Below are positions 1 to 7,109 of a stretch of DNA of 15,633 nt, piece after piece. Position numbers and translations under genes: made by a program. The notes under the pieces are model-generated. The model worked only from the letters and a program-made list of their open reading frames with translations, did no database searches and had not been told where the DNA came from. The DNA comes from SIG459 sp045532145 (lineage in GTDB: Bacteria > Bacillota > Clostridia > Oscillospirales > Oscillospiraceae): positions 1 to 15,633 of the forward strand of contig JAZSFJ010000136.1 of the NCBI GenBank assembly GCA_045532145.1. Reading direction: 5' to 3'. Within the stretch, counting starts at the first letter, position 1. Each line of letters opens with the position of its first letter.

Positions 1-1925
1 GGAGGGGGAGGAGGAGGGGGAGGCGTTGTAGGCTCATTCTTGGGATATACCTGAGCTATATCGTGATATATTATCTCCTTTACCTCATTGCCTTCCTCAT
101 CCAGAGTAATAACCTCTTCGGGCATGGAGATGAGAATATAGAAGGGATCGGCAGCGGCCTTTATCTTCTCGGCGTTGAATTCCTCAACCACCATGTATCT
201 GCCCTTTTCAAGGGCAAGGGCTCCGTAGCCTGTGGAGTCGGTGGTTATGCTGCCCACAAGATTTTCGGGAAGGGCATACTTAGCCACCTCTTCTGCGCTG
301 GGAGTGGGGTTGATTACATCGCCCTCAGCGGGCTCCACCTTATACACATGGAAGGTGATGTCGGACAAAGGTGCACCGGTGTTCTTAACGGTCTTGTAAA
401 TGCGCAGGCCCTGCTGGATATCCTCATCGAAAGAGAAGGTCTCAACGGTTCTTACAGGGGTATAGCCATCGCCTACGCCCACGACGCTCTGGGAGGCCTT
501 TCTGCCGCCCAGCGCCTCATAGAAGTATGCGCTTCTGCCAAGATACTGAGTACCCTCAACAACTACTTCGATGGTGTCGCCGGGATTGGCCTTGACATAC
601 ATGGAATAGGTGTCAGCCTCGCCTACTACGGTGCTGGTGACACCGGTGACACTGCAGGTACCGTCGCCGTTGTCGCTGTAGCTGGTGGCAGTGAGCTTCA
701 GGCTATCGCCGCTCTTGGCGCCGGTGCTGAGCTTCACATGCATACCCACGGAATAAGTGCCGTCACCGTTGGGGACAAGGTCCGCTCTGGTTACATCAAC
801 GTCGCCGATAACGGTGGTGTCTGCAGTAGCCTTCACAGAGGGCATAAGCTTGCAGATATAGTAAACAAGGGAGTCCACTCTGTATTCGTCCTCGGCGCTG
901 TAGCTGTACTGTCTTGCAGCAGTGGTCCACCAGCCCCAGAGCTCGTTGGTAAAGTCATGGATGGGATCCATCCACGCAGAGCTATTGACAGGAACATCAT
1001 AGGTCATTCCGTAAAAGACTCTGTCGTCAACAGCGGTGTCAATGGAGTTGGCATAAATCCAGATAGCCACCTGAACGGCATAAATAATATCGCTCTTATT
1101 CAGGCTGTTGACAAAATCAGCGCTGAGGCCAAGGGAAATGAGATTGGCCTTCATCTGCTCAATGCTTACATAGGGATAGGAATTGAGCATAATGCCGCGG
1201 ATCTTCTCTGCGGCTGCCTCGCTGAAATAGCCTGCATCCTCAAGATTGATGCGTCTGTAGTAACTGTTGGTCCCTTTGCTCTCACTGCTCCATACGTACT
1301 CCGTATCATGGTCGCAGCAGTAACCTACGATATAGTTGCTCACTCCGGGCTGGTAGACTCCGGTGGGCGTCAGGGAAGTGGCTCCCGTGGAGCTGTCGGC
1401 AAGGAGGAAGAGACAGGGCTGCTCCATTCCCAGAGTTCCCTCATCGGAAACCTCGTAGACCATTCCCGGGTCAGCGGGATTATCCACTGCCTGATAAACA
1501 TAAGGAGCAGGTCCTGCATAAACGGGCAAAGTCACAGTATCGAAGTCATTGGCAATATACTCGGAGAGCTTTGCCACGAGTTCTGCGGGCACCTGTGCCT
1601 TCTGAGCTTCGCTGAGGGCATCATAAGCCTGCTGAGCAGCGGCTCTGGCCGTTCTCATCTCTTCAAGATAGGTGAGATACTGCACACGGGCAGCTTCATG
1701 GGCAGCGATTATGGCAGCGTCTGTAGTTTCTGCATGGTATCTGCTTTTAACAGCATAGTCACTTCTTTTATCCTGCATTTCCTGAAGGATGTCGATAGCA
1801 TTCAGCTGGTCGATGACAGCCTGAACGGCCTCATCTCCGCCGGATGCAAATACCCCGGGCACCATTCCCAGGGCCATCACAAGCACCATCAGAAGGCAGA
1901 CAAGTCTGGTAATCATTCTTTTCAT
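1..1925 (-). CDS. Thioester-domain (TED/TQXA) surface protein with SpaA/Cna-B-like domain, 3' end outside window
   Basis: The visible 641 residues read from an ATG at 1925 that is preceded by AGGAGG with a 7-base gap. Residues 1-27 are a signal peptide ending in VFA. Residues 30-125 are predominantly helical and charged. Residues 195-290 carry the thioester-domain signature: a cysteine in GYCCDHD (C203 or C204) and the glutamine of VQVAIW (Q285), which in this family form an internal Cys-Gln thioester that binds host surfaces covalently. Residues 505-630 look like an SpaA/Cna-B pilin-type domain: IYK (K511) in the first strand, VVEE (E581/E582), and YPKNEP (N630) in the last strand, the usual Lys/Glu/Asn layout for an intramolecular isopeptide bond. 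A seven-proline run follows at the window edge, typical of a wall-spanning stalk. A sorting signal is expected beyond the edge but is not seen. The role as an adhesin is inferred from the family. No clear promoter was found upstream. Confidence 0.88.
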   Translation of the reverse strand, partial: MKRMITRLVCLLMVLVMALGMVPGVFASGGDEAVQAVIDQLNAIDILQEMQDKRSDYAVKSRYHAETTDAAIIAAHEAARVQYLTYLEEMRTARAAAQQAYDALSEAQKAQVPAELVAKLSEYIANDFDTVTLPVYAGPAPYVYQAVDNPADPGMVYEVSDEGTLGMEQPCLFLLADSSTGATSLTPTGVYQPGVSNYIVGYCCDHDTEYVWSSESKGTNSYYRRINLEDAGYFSEAAAEKIRGIMLNSYPYVSIEQMKANLISLGLSADFVNSLNKSDIIYAVQVAIWIYANSIDTAVDDRVFYGMTYDVPVNSSAWMDPIHDFTNELWGWWTTAARQYSYSAEDEYRVDSLVYYICKLMPSVKATADTTVIGDVDVTRADLVPNGDGTYSVGMHVKLSTGAKSGDSLKLTATSYSDNGDGTCSVTGVTSTVVGEADTYSMYVKANPGDTIEVVVEGTQYLGRSAYFYEALGGRKASQSVVGVGDGYTPVRTVETFSFDEDIQQGLRIYKTVKNTGAPLSDITFHVYKVEPAEGDVINPTPSAEEVAKYALPENLVGSITTDSTGYGALALEKGRYMVVEEFNAEKIKAAADPFYILISMPEEVITLDEEGNEVKEIIYHDIAQVYPKNEPTTPPPPPPP

Positions 1926-1995
1926 ACCGTGTCCTCCTGCTTAACGCGGAAATATCCTTATTTCTGCGAGTTTACCACATCCTAACACAGGCCTA

Positions 1996-2046
1996 CTTAC
2001 AAAAGCCTTACACATTGGCTGTAAGCCTTGTATGTTTTGTGTAAAG
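1996..2046. repeat. Cluster of CTTACA/TGTAAG hexamers upstream of the surface-protein gene
   Basis: CTTACA occurs at 1996-2001 and 2007-2012, exactly 11 bases apart (about one helical turn). Its reverse complement TGTAAG lies at 2020-2025, and a near copy, TGTAAAG, lies at 2040-2046. The second and third copies can form a 6-base-pair hairpin with a 7-base loop. The cluster sits 70-120 bases upstream of the surface-protein start, where an activator or repressor site could be. Function is a guess, and the repeats are short. Confidence 0.3.
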
Positions 2047-2063
2047 TTTTTATAAAGATCAAT

Positions 2064-2113
2064 AAAAAAGCACTCGTGTATACAATAGTGCATTGTATAC
2101 ACGAGTGCTTTTT
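2064..2113. terminator. Bidirectional intrinsic terminator after the rluA-family gene
   Basis: A perfect 17-base-pair stem (2070-2086 with 2092-2108) encloses a 5-base loop, AGTGC. It is flanked by six A on the left and five T on the right, so either strand yields a hairpin followed by a U-run. It starts 9 bases after the minus-strand stop at 2118 and separates that gene from the surface-protein gene. The loop AGTGC repeats the last five bases of the right arm, so the first five bases of the left arm (GCACT) could instead pair with the loop. Confidence 0.9.
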
Positions 2114-2117
2114 CATT

Positions 2118-2708
2118 TTATTGCCGAGCCCATTGGGGAAGATATTCAAAACGTTTTGTCTCGCCTTTATAAGGGAAGCTGAGGCAGCAGGAGAAGAGCA
2201 TGGGGGCATTCTTTTCATCCCGGGAACCGTATTTGTGGTCTCCTACCAGAGGGAAGCCACGGGAAGAAAACTGCACCCTTATCTGGTGGCTGCGCCCTGT
2301 ATGGAGGCGGATGCGCACAAGGCTCTGTTCCCTCGCGTGCAGGCGCACATACTCCAGCCGGGCCTTTTTCACCCCGGTTCTCTGTCGCTTCACCACAAAA
2401 ACCTTGTTTTTGGAAGAGTCCTTCCAGAGAAGGTCCTCCCAGTCCCCTTTTTCCGGGGGCTGTCCGTGGACGAGAGCCACATATTCCTTTACAAGCTGCC
2501 CATTCTGAATCATCCGGGAAAATAGGGCCGCCGCAGCCTTTGTCCGGGCATACACCATCACGCCGCCTACATTTTTATCAAGCCGGTGGAGGGTATATAC
2601 TTCCCCGCCCAGCTGCTCTTTTAGCGCCTCGGGCATATCCTTTTCCGAGTCAAGCCCCACGCTCTTGATGCAGATGGCTATATCATTGTCATGCCAAAGA
2701 ATTTCCAT
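2118..2708 (-). CDS. RluA-family RNA pseudouridine synthase, short form
   Basis: This is predicted to isomerise uridine to pseudouridine in rRNA or tRNA. The catalytic-aspartate motif is LHRLDKNVGG (Asp about residue 44), where most relatives have HRLDxxTSG; the TSG is VGG here. The second conserved block is LHTGRSHQIRVQF followed by LVGDHKYG. At about 196 residues it has no N-terminal S4 domain and is close in size to the S4-less RluA/YlyB-type enzymes, so the exact target base cannot be named. The start is ATG 2708, with AAGGAG (2717-2722) 8 bases upstream. An in-frame GTG at 2711 is possible but only 5 bases from the site, and an ATG overlapping both reads straight into TGA. It lies 86 bases after the lipoprotein gene on the same strand. 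A poor promoter-like pair (TTGGAT, 19 bases, TATAAA) lies at 2729-2759, so co-transcription with the lipoprotein is equally likely. Confidence 0.88.
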   Translation of the reverse strand: MEILWHDNDIAICIKSVGLDSEKDMPEALKEQLGGEVYTLHRLDKNVGGVMVYARTKAAAALFSRMIQNGQLVKEYVALVHGQPPEKGDWEDLLWKDSSKNKVFVVKRQRTGVKKARLEYVRLHAREQSLVRIRLHTGRSHQIRVQFSSRGFPLVGDHKYGSRDEKNAPMLFSCCLSFPYKGETKRFEYLPQWARQ

Positions 2709-2794
2709 CACATTTTCTCCTTGGTATTTTTATAATGAGCGGCCCGTCCGTGAATCCAAGAGAAGACACAAGGACTTTTACAGCGGCTTTATTC

Positions 2795-3730
2795 TCAAGG
2801 CACTATACGCTCGCCGGTTTTTGTGGGAGGCATTATATTGCCCCATTTATCCCGGTGCAGCTCATCGCTGCCCTGAGCGAAAAGATGCTCATAGAGGGCC
2901 TCGGCATACTGCCAGTCCAGTTCTATTGCCACCCGGCAGCCTGTTGGGGGGTAGTCCAAATACAGGTAGTTAAAATTGCCTATGGCCTTTCCGTTAATTA
3001 CAAGAGGCATGTGTTCTTCCTCAAGGTCCAGCCCGGTAACATCGCTAAAGCTCCAGCAGCTTTTCACACAGTCAAAAAGAAGCTGTACGCTCTCTTCCGT
3101 GAAGATGTTGGCTCTTTCTATATACCGTTTCTCCCGATCATAGCACATGGTCAGCTCGTCGCTGTCGCCGTAAACCATTTGTGCTTCAAGAATTTTCAGA
3201 AACTCTTCCTTCAAAGCCGCCTCCATACCGCCTTCTTCGAGTATATCCTCCGGCAGGAAGGTCGTGCCCAGCTTGAAGGCATGGTCATAAAAGGCCTGAG
3301 CATCTTCATCGGTGAATGAGATTTGAAAAAACTGCTCAGTTGGCGGAAAATCGATATACACATGGTCGAAGCTGCCGATAGGATCGCCATCGCCAATATA
3401 TACCGGCAGAGGCTCCGGTATAAGCGCTGCCCCGGTGAGATCGTAGACAGCTTTGGCATTTCTCACACAGTTAAAAAACATTTCTGCGCTTTCCGGTGTG
3501 TGGATTACGAATCGATCCACATGAATACCAAATTCACTTTCCACCAGAGTGATAGTATCCTTCTCACCATACTCTATCCGGGCATCATAGAGCTTTATTA
3601 TCTCCTCCAGCAGCTTTTCTCTGGCTTTCAGGTCTGTATTATAGTCCGTATCCGGGGAAAAGCCGCCGCAGGCGCAGAGGGCAAGAACGCAGACTATCAC
3701 GAAAAAGCAAACAGCAAGTTTTTTTGGCAT
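2795..3730 (-). CDS. Lipoprotein of unknown function with two copies of one domain
   Basis: This 311-residue protein starts at ATG 3730, chosen because AAGGAGGT (3738-3745) lies 7 bases upstream; a longer frame from 3766 would put that site inside the gene. The lipobox LCAC ends at C21 after a hydrophobic stretch, so the protein should be lipid-anchored outside the membrane. I do not recognise the family. The mature part is an internal duplication: residues about 41-156 and 173-285 align, with IEYGEKDTITL matching MVYGDSDELTM, FFNCVRNAKAVYDLTG matching LFDCVKSCWSFSDVTG, IGSFDHVYIDFPPT matching IGNFNYLYLDYPPT, and QAFYDHAF matching EALYEHLF. The halves have diverged well beyond recent duplication. 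It follows the ABC operon on the same strand across the hairpin array, so read-through transcription is possible. No promoter was seen directly upstream. Confidence 0.85.
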   Translation of the reverse strand: MPKKLAVCFFVIVCVLALCACGGFSPDTDYNTDLKAREKLLEEIIKLYDARIEYGEKDTITLVESEFGIHVDRFVIHTPESAEMFFNCVRNAKAVYDLTGAALIPEPLPVYIGDGDPIGSFDHVYIDFPPTEQFFQISFTDEDAQAFYDHAFKLGTTFLPEDILEEGGMEAALKEEFLKILEAQMVYGDSDELTMCYDREKRYIERANIFTEESVQLLFDCVKSCWSFSDVTGLDLEEEHMPLVINGKAIGNFNYLYLDYPPTGCRVAIELDWQYAEALYEHLFAQGSDELHRDKWGNIMPPTKTGERIVP

Positions 3731-3737
3731 AGGCTTT

Positions 3738-3745
3738 ACCTCCTT
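3738..3745 (-). promoter_or_regulatory. Ribosome binding site that fixes the lipoprotein start
   Basis: The minus strand reads AAGGAGGT, 7 bases before ATG 3730. It places the signal peptide at residue 1 and excludes the longer in-frame start at 3766. Confidence 0.85.
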
Positions 3746-3753
3746 GCGGATAA

Positions 3754-4144
3754 GCGGCGGGAGCAAGCCCCCGCCCTACGGAAGGTCTGCGGCGGCAGCA
3801 AGCGGCCGCCCTACGGAAAGACGGAAACGGGCCGGCCGGGTGTCCGGCCCCTACGACTTCATGCGGTACGATGCCTCCACTTTCGTAGGGGACGGCGTCC
3901 TCGACGTCCCGATAGTGGCGGCAGCAAGCGGCCGCCCTACAGATATGCGGAAACATAAATCTATACGAATCGTAGGGGACGGCGTCCTCGACGTCCCGTC
4001 CGTCATGAACACGCCGCTCAGCGAGGCGGCGGGAGCAAGCCCCCGCCCCACGGAAGGTCTGCCGCGGCAGGCAGCCCCCGCCCTACGGATATGGGGAAAC
4101 GTAAATCTATGCGAATCGTAGGGGACGGCGTCCTCGACGTCCCG
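3754..4144. repeat. REP/BIME-like array of GTAG-footed palindromes
   Basis: The 442-base gap between the permease and the lipoprotein is filled by about nine G+C-rich hairpins, each with the tetranucleotide GTAG at its 5' foot. Minus-strand units, with stem arms and then the CTAC foot: 3756-3761/3770-3775 foot 3776-3779; 3791-3796/3805-3810 foot 3811-3814; 3829-3835/3844-3850 foot 3851-3854; 3917-3922/3931-3936 foot 3937-3940; 4028-4033/4042-4047 with foot altered to CCAC; and a degenerate one ending in CTAC 4083-4086. Plus-strand units have GTAG at 3885, 3972 and 4118, each followed by the GGGACG/CGTCCC stem with an identical 10-base loop. Stem sequences differ (GGCGGG, GGCGGC, GGGCCGG, GGGACG) while both arms stay complementary. 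GTAG plus a hairpin in both orientations is the known architecture of REP sequences mobilised by RAYT (REP-associated tyrosine transposase) enzymes; no RAYT gene is in the window. The array may also end or stabilise the ABC operon mRNA. No gene is supported here. Confidence 0.8.
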
Positions 4145-4158
4145 TCCACCATGCACAC
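3942..4158. repeat. Pair of about 71-base direct repeats within the hairpin array
   Basis: The stretch 3942-4013 recurs at 4088-4158, offset by 146 bases, with only a few substitutions in the linker (for example AAACATAAATCTATACGAAT against AAACGTAAATCTATGCGAAT). The pair includes the second and third plus-strand hairpins. A second duplicated block is 3754-3816 against about 4026-4088, sharing ACGGAAGGTCTG between hairpins. The array therefore grew by copying multi-hairpin blocks rather than single units. Confidence 0.75.
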
Positions 4159-4172
4159 CGCAAACGCATCTC

Positions 4173-5495
4173 TCAGTCTCTTCTCAGTGCGTCGATGGGG
4201 TTGAGGTTTGCGGCCTTCACGGCGGGAACTATGCCGAAGACAAGACCGATTATCATGGAAAAGGCCACGGAAACCACTATGGCGGGTACGGAGATAGCCA
4301 CGGGAATGCCGTTTGTTTTGGAGATAAGCTCTGCCAGAAGTATGCCGATTATCACGCCCACAATACCGCCGAGGCTTGTAAGAACGCTGGCCTCGGTGAG
4401 GAACTGGAAGCGGATGCGGCGTTTCTTGGCGCCCAAAGCCTTTTTAAGGCCAATTTCGCTTGTGCGCTCGGTGACGGAAACCAGCATGATGTTCATAACG
4501 CCGATGCCGCCAACCAGAAGGGAGATGCTGGCTATCCAGATAAGCTGCTGATTTGTGGAATTGCTCATTTCCTGCAGCTGCTGAGCCTGCTCAAGGAGGT
4601 CCTCGCTGCGGTAGGAATACTGGCTGCCGCTGACGCTCTCGCCCTCGACGGCATCCTCCGCCATATCATCGGCAGGCACATCGCCGGCCATCATGCCGGT
4701 CTGTGGGTCTATCTGTCTCTCGGTGAGGAGGTCAGCTACGCCCTTTCCGGCCTTGGTCATATCGTCGGTGCTTTTGGCACGAACAGCCACGGACTGGGGC
4801 TCATCGAAGCGGTAGACAATGGGCCAGCAGCTACCCGGCATGAAGATAGTACCGCCGGAGGTATCCGTATACATATAGTAGTCCTCATAGCTGTTTATCT
4901 GAGGGCTAAAGGCGCTGCCCTTTTCCACCATGCCGATAACGGTGAAGGCCTCGCCGCCTATCTCCACCGTCTTGCCCACGGGGTATTCCCCGGGAAAGAG
5001 GGTGGATGCGGCCTTTTTATCCAGTATGATCACCTTGCGGAAAGAGTCAAAATCCTTTGTGGTGAAGTTTCTGCCATAGCTGAGAATATAGTCGTTAACC
5101 TGCAAATAGGCCTCGTCCGCGCCAATAACAGAGCCGGAGAAGCTGAGCTTTCCCGCGCTCACATTGTCGCTCCACTGGCGGGCATTATAGAAGGAGACTT
5201 TCTCAACGCCGTCCAAAGCCTCAAGCTCTGCCCTCATGGATTCCTCAATAAGGTGGACACCCTGAGGCAGGGGATTATAGCTCATGTCATAAATATAGCT
5301 ATCCTGATAAAGCTGCACCGTTACCACATTGCTGCCGGAGCCTATAAGATTCTGCTTTATCTGCTCGTTTGTGCCCTTGATGGTGGAAACTATGGTTATA
5401 ATGGAGGCTATGCCTATAATAATGCCCAGCATGGTGAGCACAGAGCGCATTTTATGGCCCCAAATGCCCTGGAAGGCAAGTCTTATATTTTCCAT
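4173..5495 (-). CDS. MacB/FtsX-type ABC transporter permease
   Basis: This is the membrane subunit of a MacB-like mechanotransmission ABC exporter. Residues 1-40 hold the N-terminal segment GIWGHKMRSVLTMLGIIIGI and TM1. Residues 40-315 form the extracytoplasmic MacB-type domain. TM2 is about 318-340, TM3 370-392 and TM4 402-427. The conserved FtsX block GGIGVMNIMLVSVTERTSEI, then GLKKALGA, and the C-terminal PAVKAANLNPIDALRRD are near textbook. Only the permease half is present; the ATPase is a separate gene two places upstream, so this is the split LolCDE/YknYZ arrangement rather than fused MacB. An acidic stretch at about 268-300 precedes TM2. The start at 5495 has AAGGAGGT 6 bases upstream, and that site overlaps the TAA of the preceding adaptor gene, which suggests translational coupling. 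Substrate is unknown. Confidence 0.93.
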   Translation of the reverse strand: MENIRLAFQGIWGHKMRSVLTMLGIIIGIASIITIVSTIKGTNEQIKQNLIGSGSNVVTVQLYQDSYIYDMSYNPLPQGVHLIEESMRAELEALDGVEKVSFYNARQWSDNVSAGKLSFSGSVIGADEAYLQVNDYILSYGRNFTTKDFDSFRKVIILDKKAASTLFPGEYPVGKTVEIGGEAFTVIGMVEKGSAFSPQINSYEDYYMYTDTSGGTIFMPGSCWPIVYRFDEPQSVAVRAKSTDDMTKAGKGVADLLTERQIDPQTGMMAGDVPADDMAEDAVEGESVSGSQYSYRSEDLLEQAQQLQEMSNSTNQQLIWIASISLLVGGIGVMNIMLVSVTERTSEIGLKKALGAKKRRIRFQFLTEASVLTSLGGIVGVIIGILLAELISKTNGIPVAISVPAIVVSVAFSMIIGLVFGIVPAVKAANLNPIDALRRD

Positions 5496-5507
5496 AAAAG
5501 CACCTCC

Positions 5508-7109
5508 TTAATAGCCGCCGTAGAGGTTTTCCCAGGTGCCGTCTTCCGTGGGAGCCCCCTCTTTTATGCCTTTACCATAGGGGAAGGCCACCCAGTCATC
5601 GGCAGTGACGCCGCTGACCACCTTTGAATACTCACCCCAGAGCATACCGCCAAGACGCACCTGACGCTTCTCCAGAAGACCGTCCTCACCCCGGACATAC
5701 ACGAAGCTGGAAGCTCCCTCGGTAAGCACAAAGGCGTTGGAGATATAGAGGTTGCCGGTCTGGCCCTCGCTTTGGTTCTCTCGAAGGGTCATGGACACAT
5801 AGTAGCCGTCCTGAAGCATGGCAGACTCATCAATGAATATCTTGTAGGGATAGTAGGACACGTTCTGGGAGCCGCCGTAGTAATAGTAGCCGTTATTCTC
5901 CTGGGGGAAGGGCTGAATCTCAACAATGGTGCCCTCGTAGCTCTCGCCGGTATCCCAGCTCATAACGTCCACCTTCTGGCCCACACTGACAGTGTCAAGG
6001 TCCAGCTCGCTGACGGAGCCCATAACATAGAATCCTCCGCCGCCGGAGACCTTCAGGAGAGGCATACCCATGTCCACAGCGCTCTGAGGGTCCAGAAGTC
6101 CCACTACAGTGCCGTCAAACTCCGCCTCCACGGCGCCGTCATCCGATTCTTTTTCCATTATTTTATATTCCGCCTCGCCCATTTTCACCTGGAATTCAAG
6201 GTCTTTTATCTGGGCCTGCTTGGCCACGCGCATCTGGTGTATCTCTGCGGCTGTAAAGCCGGAGTTCCACTCTATGCCGTCGTCGGGGGCGCTGCCGGTG
6301 TTGGCCACAGCGGGGTCAAACCACATAAAGCGATAGGTAGTCTCCGCCGGCTTTATAAGCTGTCCCTGCTCATCGGTGACAGGGGCAGACTCAATACGCA
6401 CCATTTTAAGGCCGAATTCCTTGGTGATGGCTCCCTCGTTGGAGTCATTTTCCGTGTGCTGGAAGATTACGAAGAGGCTGTCCTCCTCCCGTCCGTGGAA
6501 AAGGGCATCCATCAAAAGCTCATCCACCATGGCGTCAGAGCGCAGCCAGCAATACTGGGGCGTGAGGCTTGTATCCCCCTTGCCCTTGTATACCTCGTAG
6601 TCCTTGCCCTCAAGCTCAAGGTCGGCTATCTCCTTCTCAGGCTCCGTAGGAGTCTCCTCCGGGTCGGGGGTCTCCACAGGCTTATAGGAGATAGGCACAT
6701 AGGAGTTTATTATCCCAAGCTCCCGCTTGGCGGTTGCGAGGTCCAGCCTGGTCTGCTCCACGCTGAGAGCCTTTCTCTGCAGGGCGATGTCGCTGAGGGT
6801 GGTATCGTAGGTGAAGAGCACGTCGCCCTTTTTCACCTGCTGACCCTCGCTCACCAGAATTTCCGTCACGGTCTGGGTGCCGCTGAGGTAAACAGGCTGC
6901 ACCTTGTCGGTGGTGACCATGCCGCTGCTCTCCGTGCCGTAGTCGTAGTAATCGGCAATGCCGGGGAGGCCCTCATAGAAGGAGTAGACATATACGCTCT
7001 CGGCGTTCATTTTAGGGAGAAAATATACTCCTCCAGCCGCTGCAGCGGCCACAACCACCACAGCAATGACTATCCACAGCCATTTTTTCTTCTTTTTAGC
7101 TTTCTGCAT
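5508..7109 (-). CDS. Membrane-anchored MacA/HlyD-type adaptor with a large hairpin insertion
   Basis: This 533-residue protein has a lysine-rich N-terminus and one membrane segment (10-30), with no lipobox. Residues 65-100 are the first half of the biotinyl-lipoyl-like domain (VTEILVSEGQQVKKGDVLF), followed by helix arm one (104-134). Arm two is about 286-322, and the second lipoyl half is 325-355 (EFDGTVVGLLDPQSAVDMG). Beta-barrel and membrane-proximal domains follow to the end (VVSGVTADDWVAFP). Such adaptors connect the permease to the outside of the cell; in YknXYZ-type systems they are essential partners. The oddity is residues 135-285: the tip of the helical hairpin is replaced by about 150 residues, first a Pro/Glu linker and then a folded-looking domain that I cannot assign. 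The start overlaps the ATPase gene by 14 bases with GGGGGAG upstream, and the gene ends 12 bases before the permease. Confidence 0.88.
   Translation of the reverse strand: MQKAKKKKKWLWIVIAVVVVAAAAAGGVYFLPKMNAESVYVYSFYEGLPGIADYYDYGTESSGMVTTDKVQPVYLSGTQTVTEILVSEGQQVKKGDVLFTYDTTLSDIALQRKALSVEQTRLDLATAKRELGIINSYVPISYKPVETPDPEETPTEPEKEIADLELEGKDYEVYKGKGDTSLTPQYCWLRSDAMVDELLMDALFHGREEDSLFVIFQHTENDSNEGAITKEFGLKMVRIESAPVTDEQGQLIKPAETTYRFMWFDPAVANTGSAPDDGIEWNSGFTAAEIHQMRVAKQAQIKDLEFQVKMGEAEYKIMEKESDDGAVEAEFDGTVVGLLDPQSAVDMGMPLLKVSGGGGFYVMGSVSELDLDTVSVGQKVDVMSWDTGESYEGTIVEIQPFPQENNGYYYYGGSQNVSYYPYKIFIDESAMLQDGYYVSMTLRENQSEGQTGNLYISNAFVLTEGASSFVYVRGEDGLLEKRQVRLGGMLWGEYSKVVSGVTADDWVAFPYGKGIKEGAPTEDGTWENLYGGY

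Noticed and set aside
63..1985. A 640-codon open frame on the plus strand
   Set aside because: It is antisense to the thioester-domain gene, has low-complexity composition and no recognisable motif, whereas the minus-strand reading has a signal peptide, a ribosome binding site and family motifs.
1997..2218. A 73-codon minus-strand open frame running through the terminator
   Set aside because: It overlaps the end of the rluA-family gene in another frame and crosses a 17-base-pair hairpin; no ribosome binding site or family resemblance was seen.
2729..2759. Promoter for the rluA-family gene (TTGGAT, 19-base spacer, TATAAA)
   Set aside because: The spacer is too long and the -35 is weak; read-through from the lipoprotein gene explains expression equally well, so it was not listed as a feature.
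3754..4144. CRISPR array
   Set aside because: Repeat units are self-complementary hairpins in both orientations with unequal spacing and copied linkers; there are no uniform repeats with unique spacers and no cas genes.
3754..4144. MITE or insertion-sequence remnant with terminal inverted repeats
   Set aside because: No pair of long terminal inverted repeats or target duplication was found around the array, and the single-hairpin units with GTAG feet fit REP sequences better.
3323..4156. Open frames across the hairpin array on both strands
   Set aside because: The repeats lack stop codons because of their base composition; the translations are repetitive and arginine/proline rich with no start signal.
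4173..5495. FtsX cell-division protein
   Set aside because: The large MacB-type extracytoplasmic domain, four-TM layout and operon with two adaptors fit an efflux permease, not FtsX, and no FtsE-like neighbour is present.
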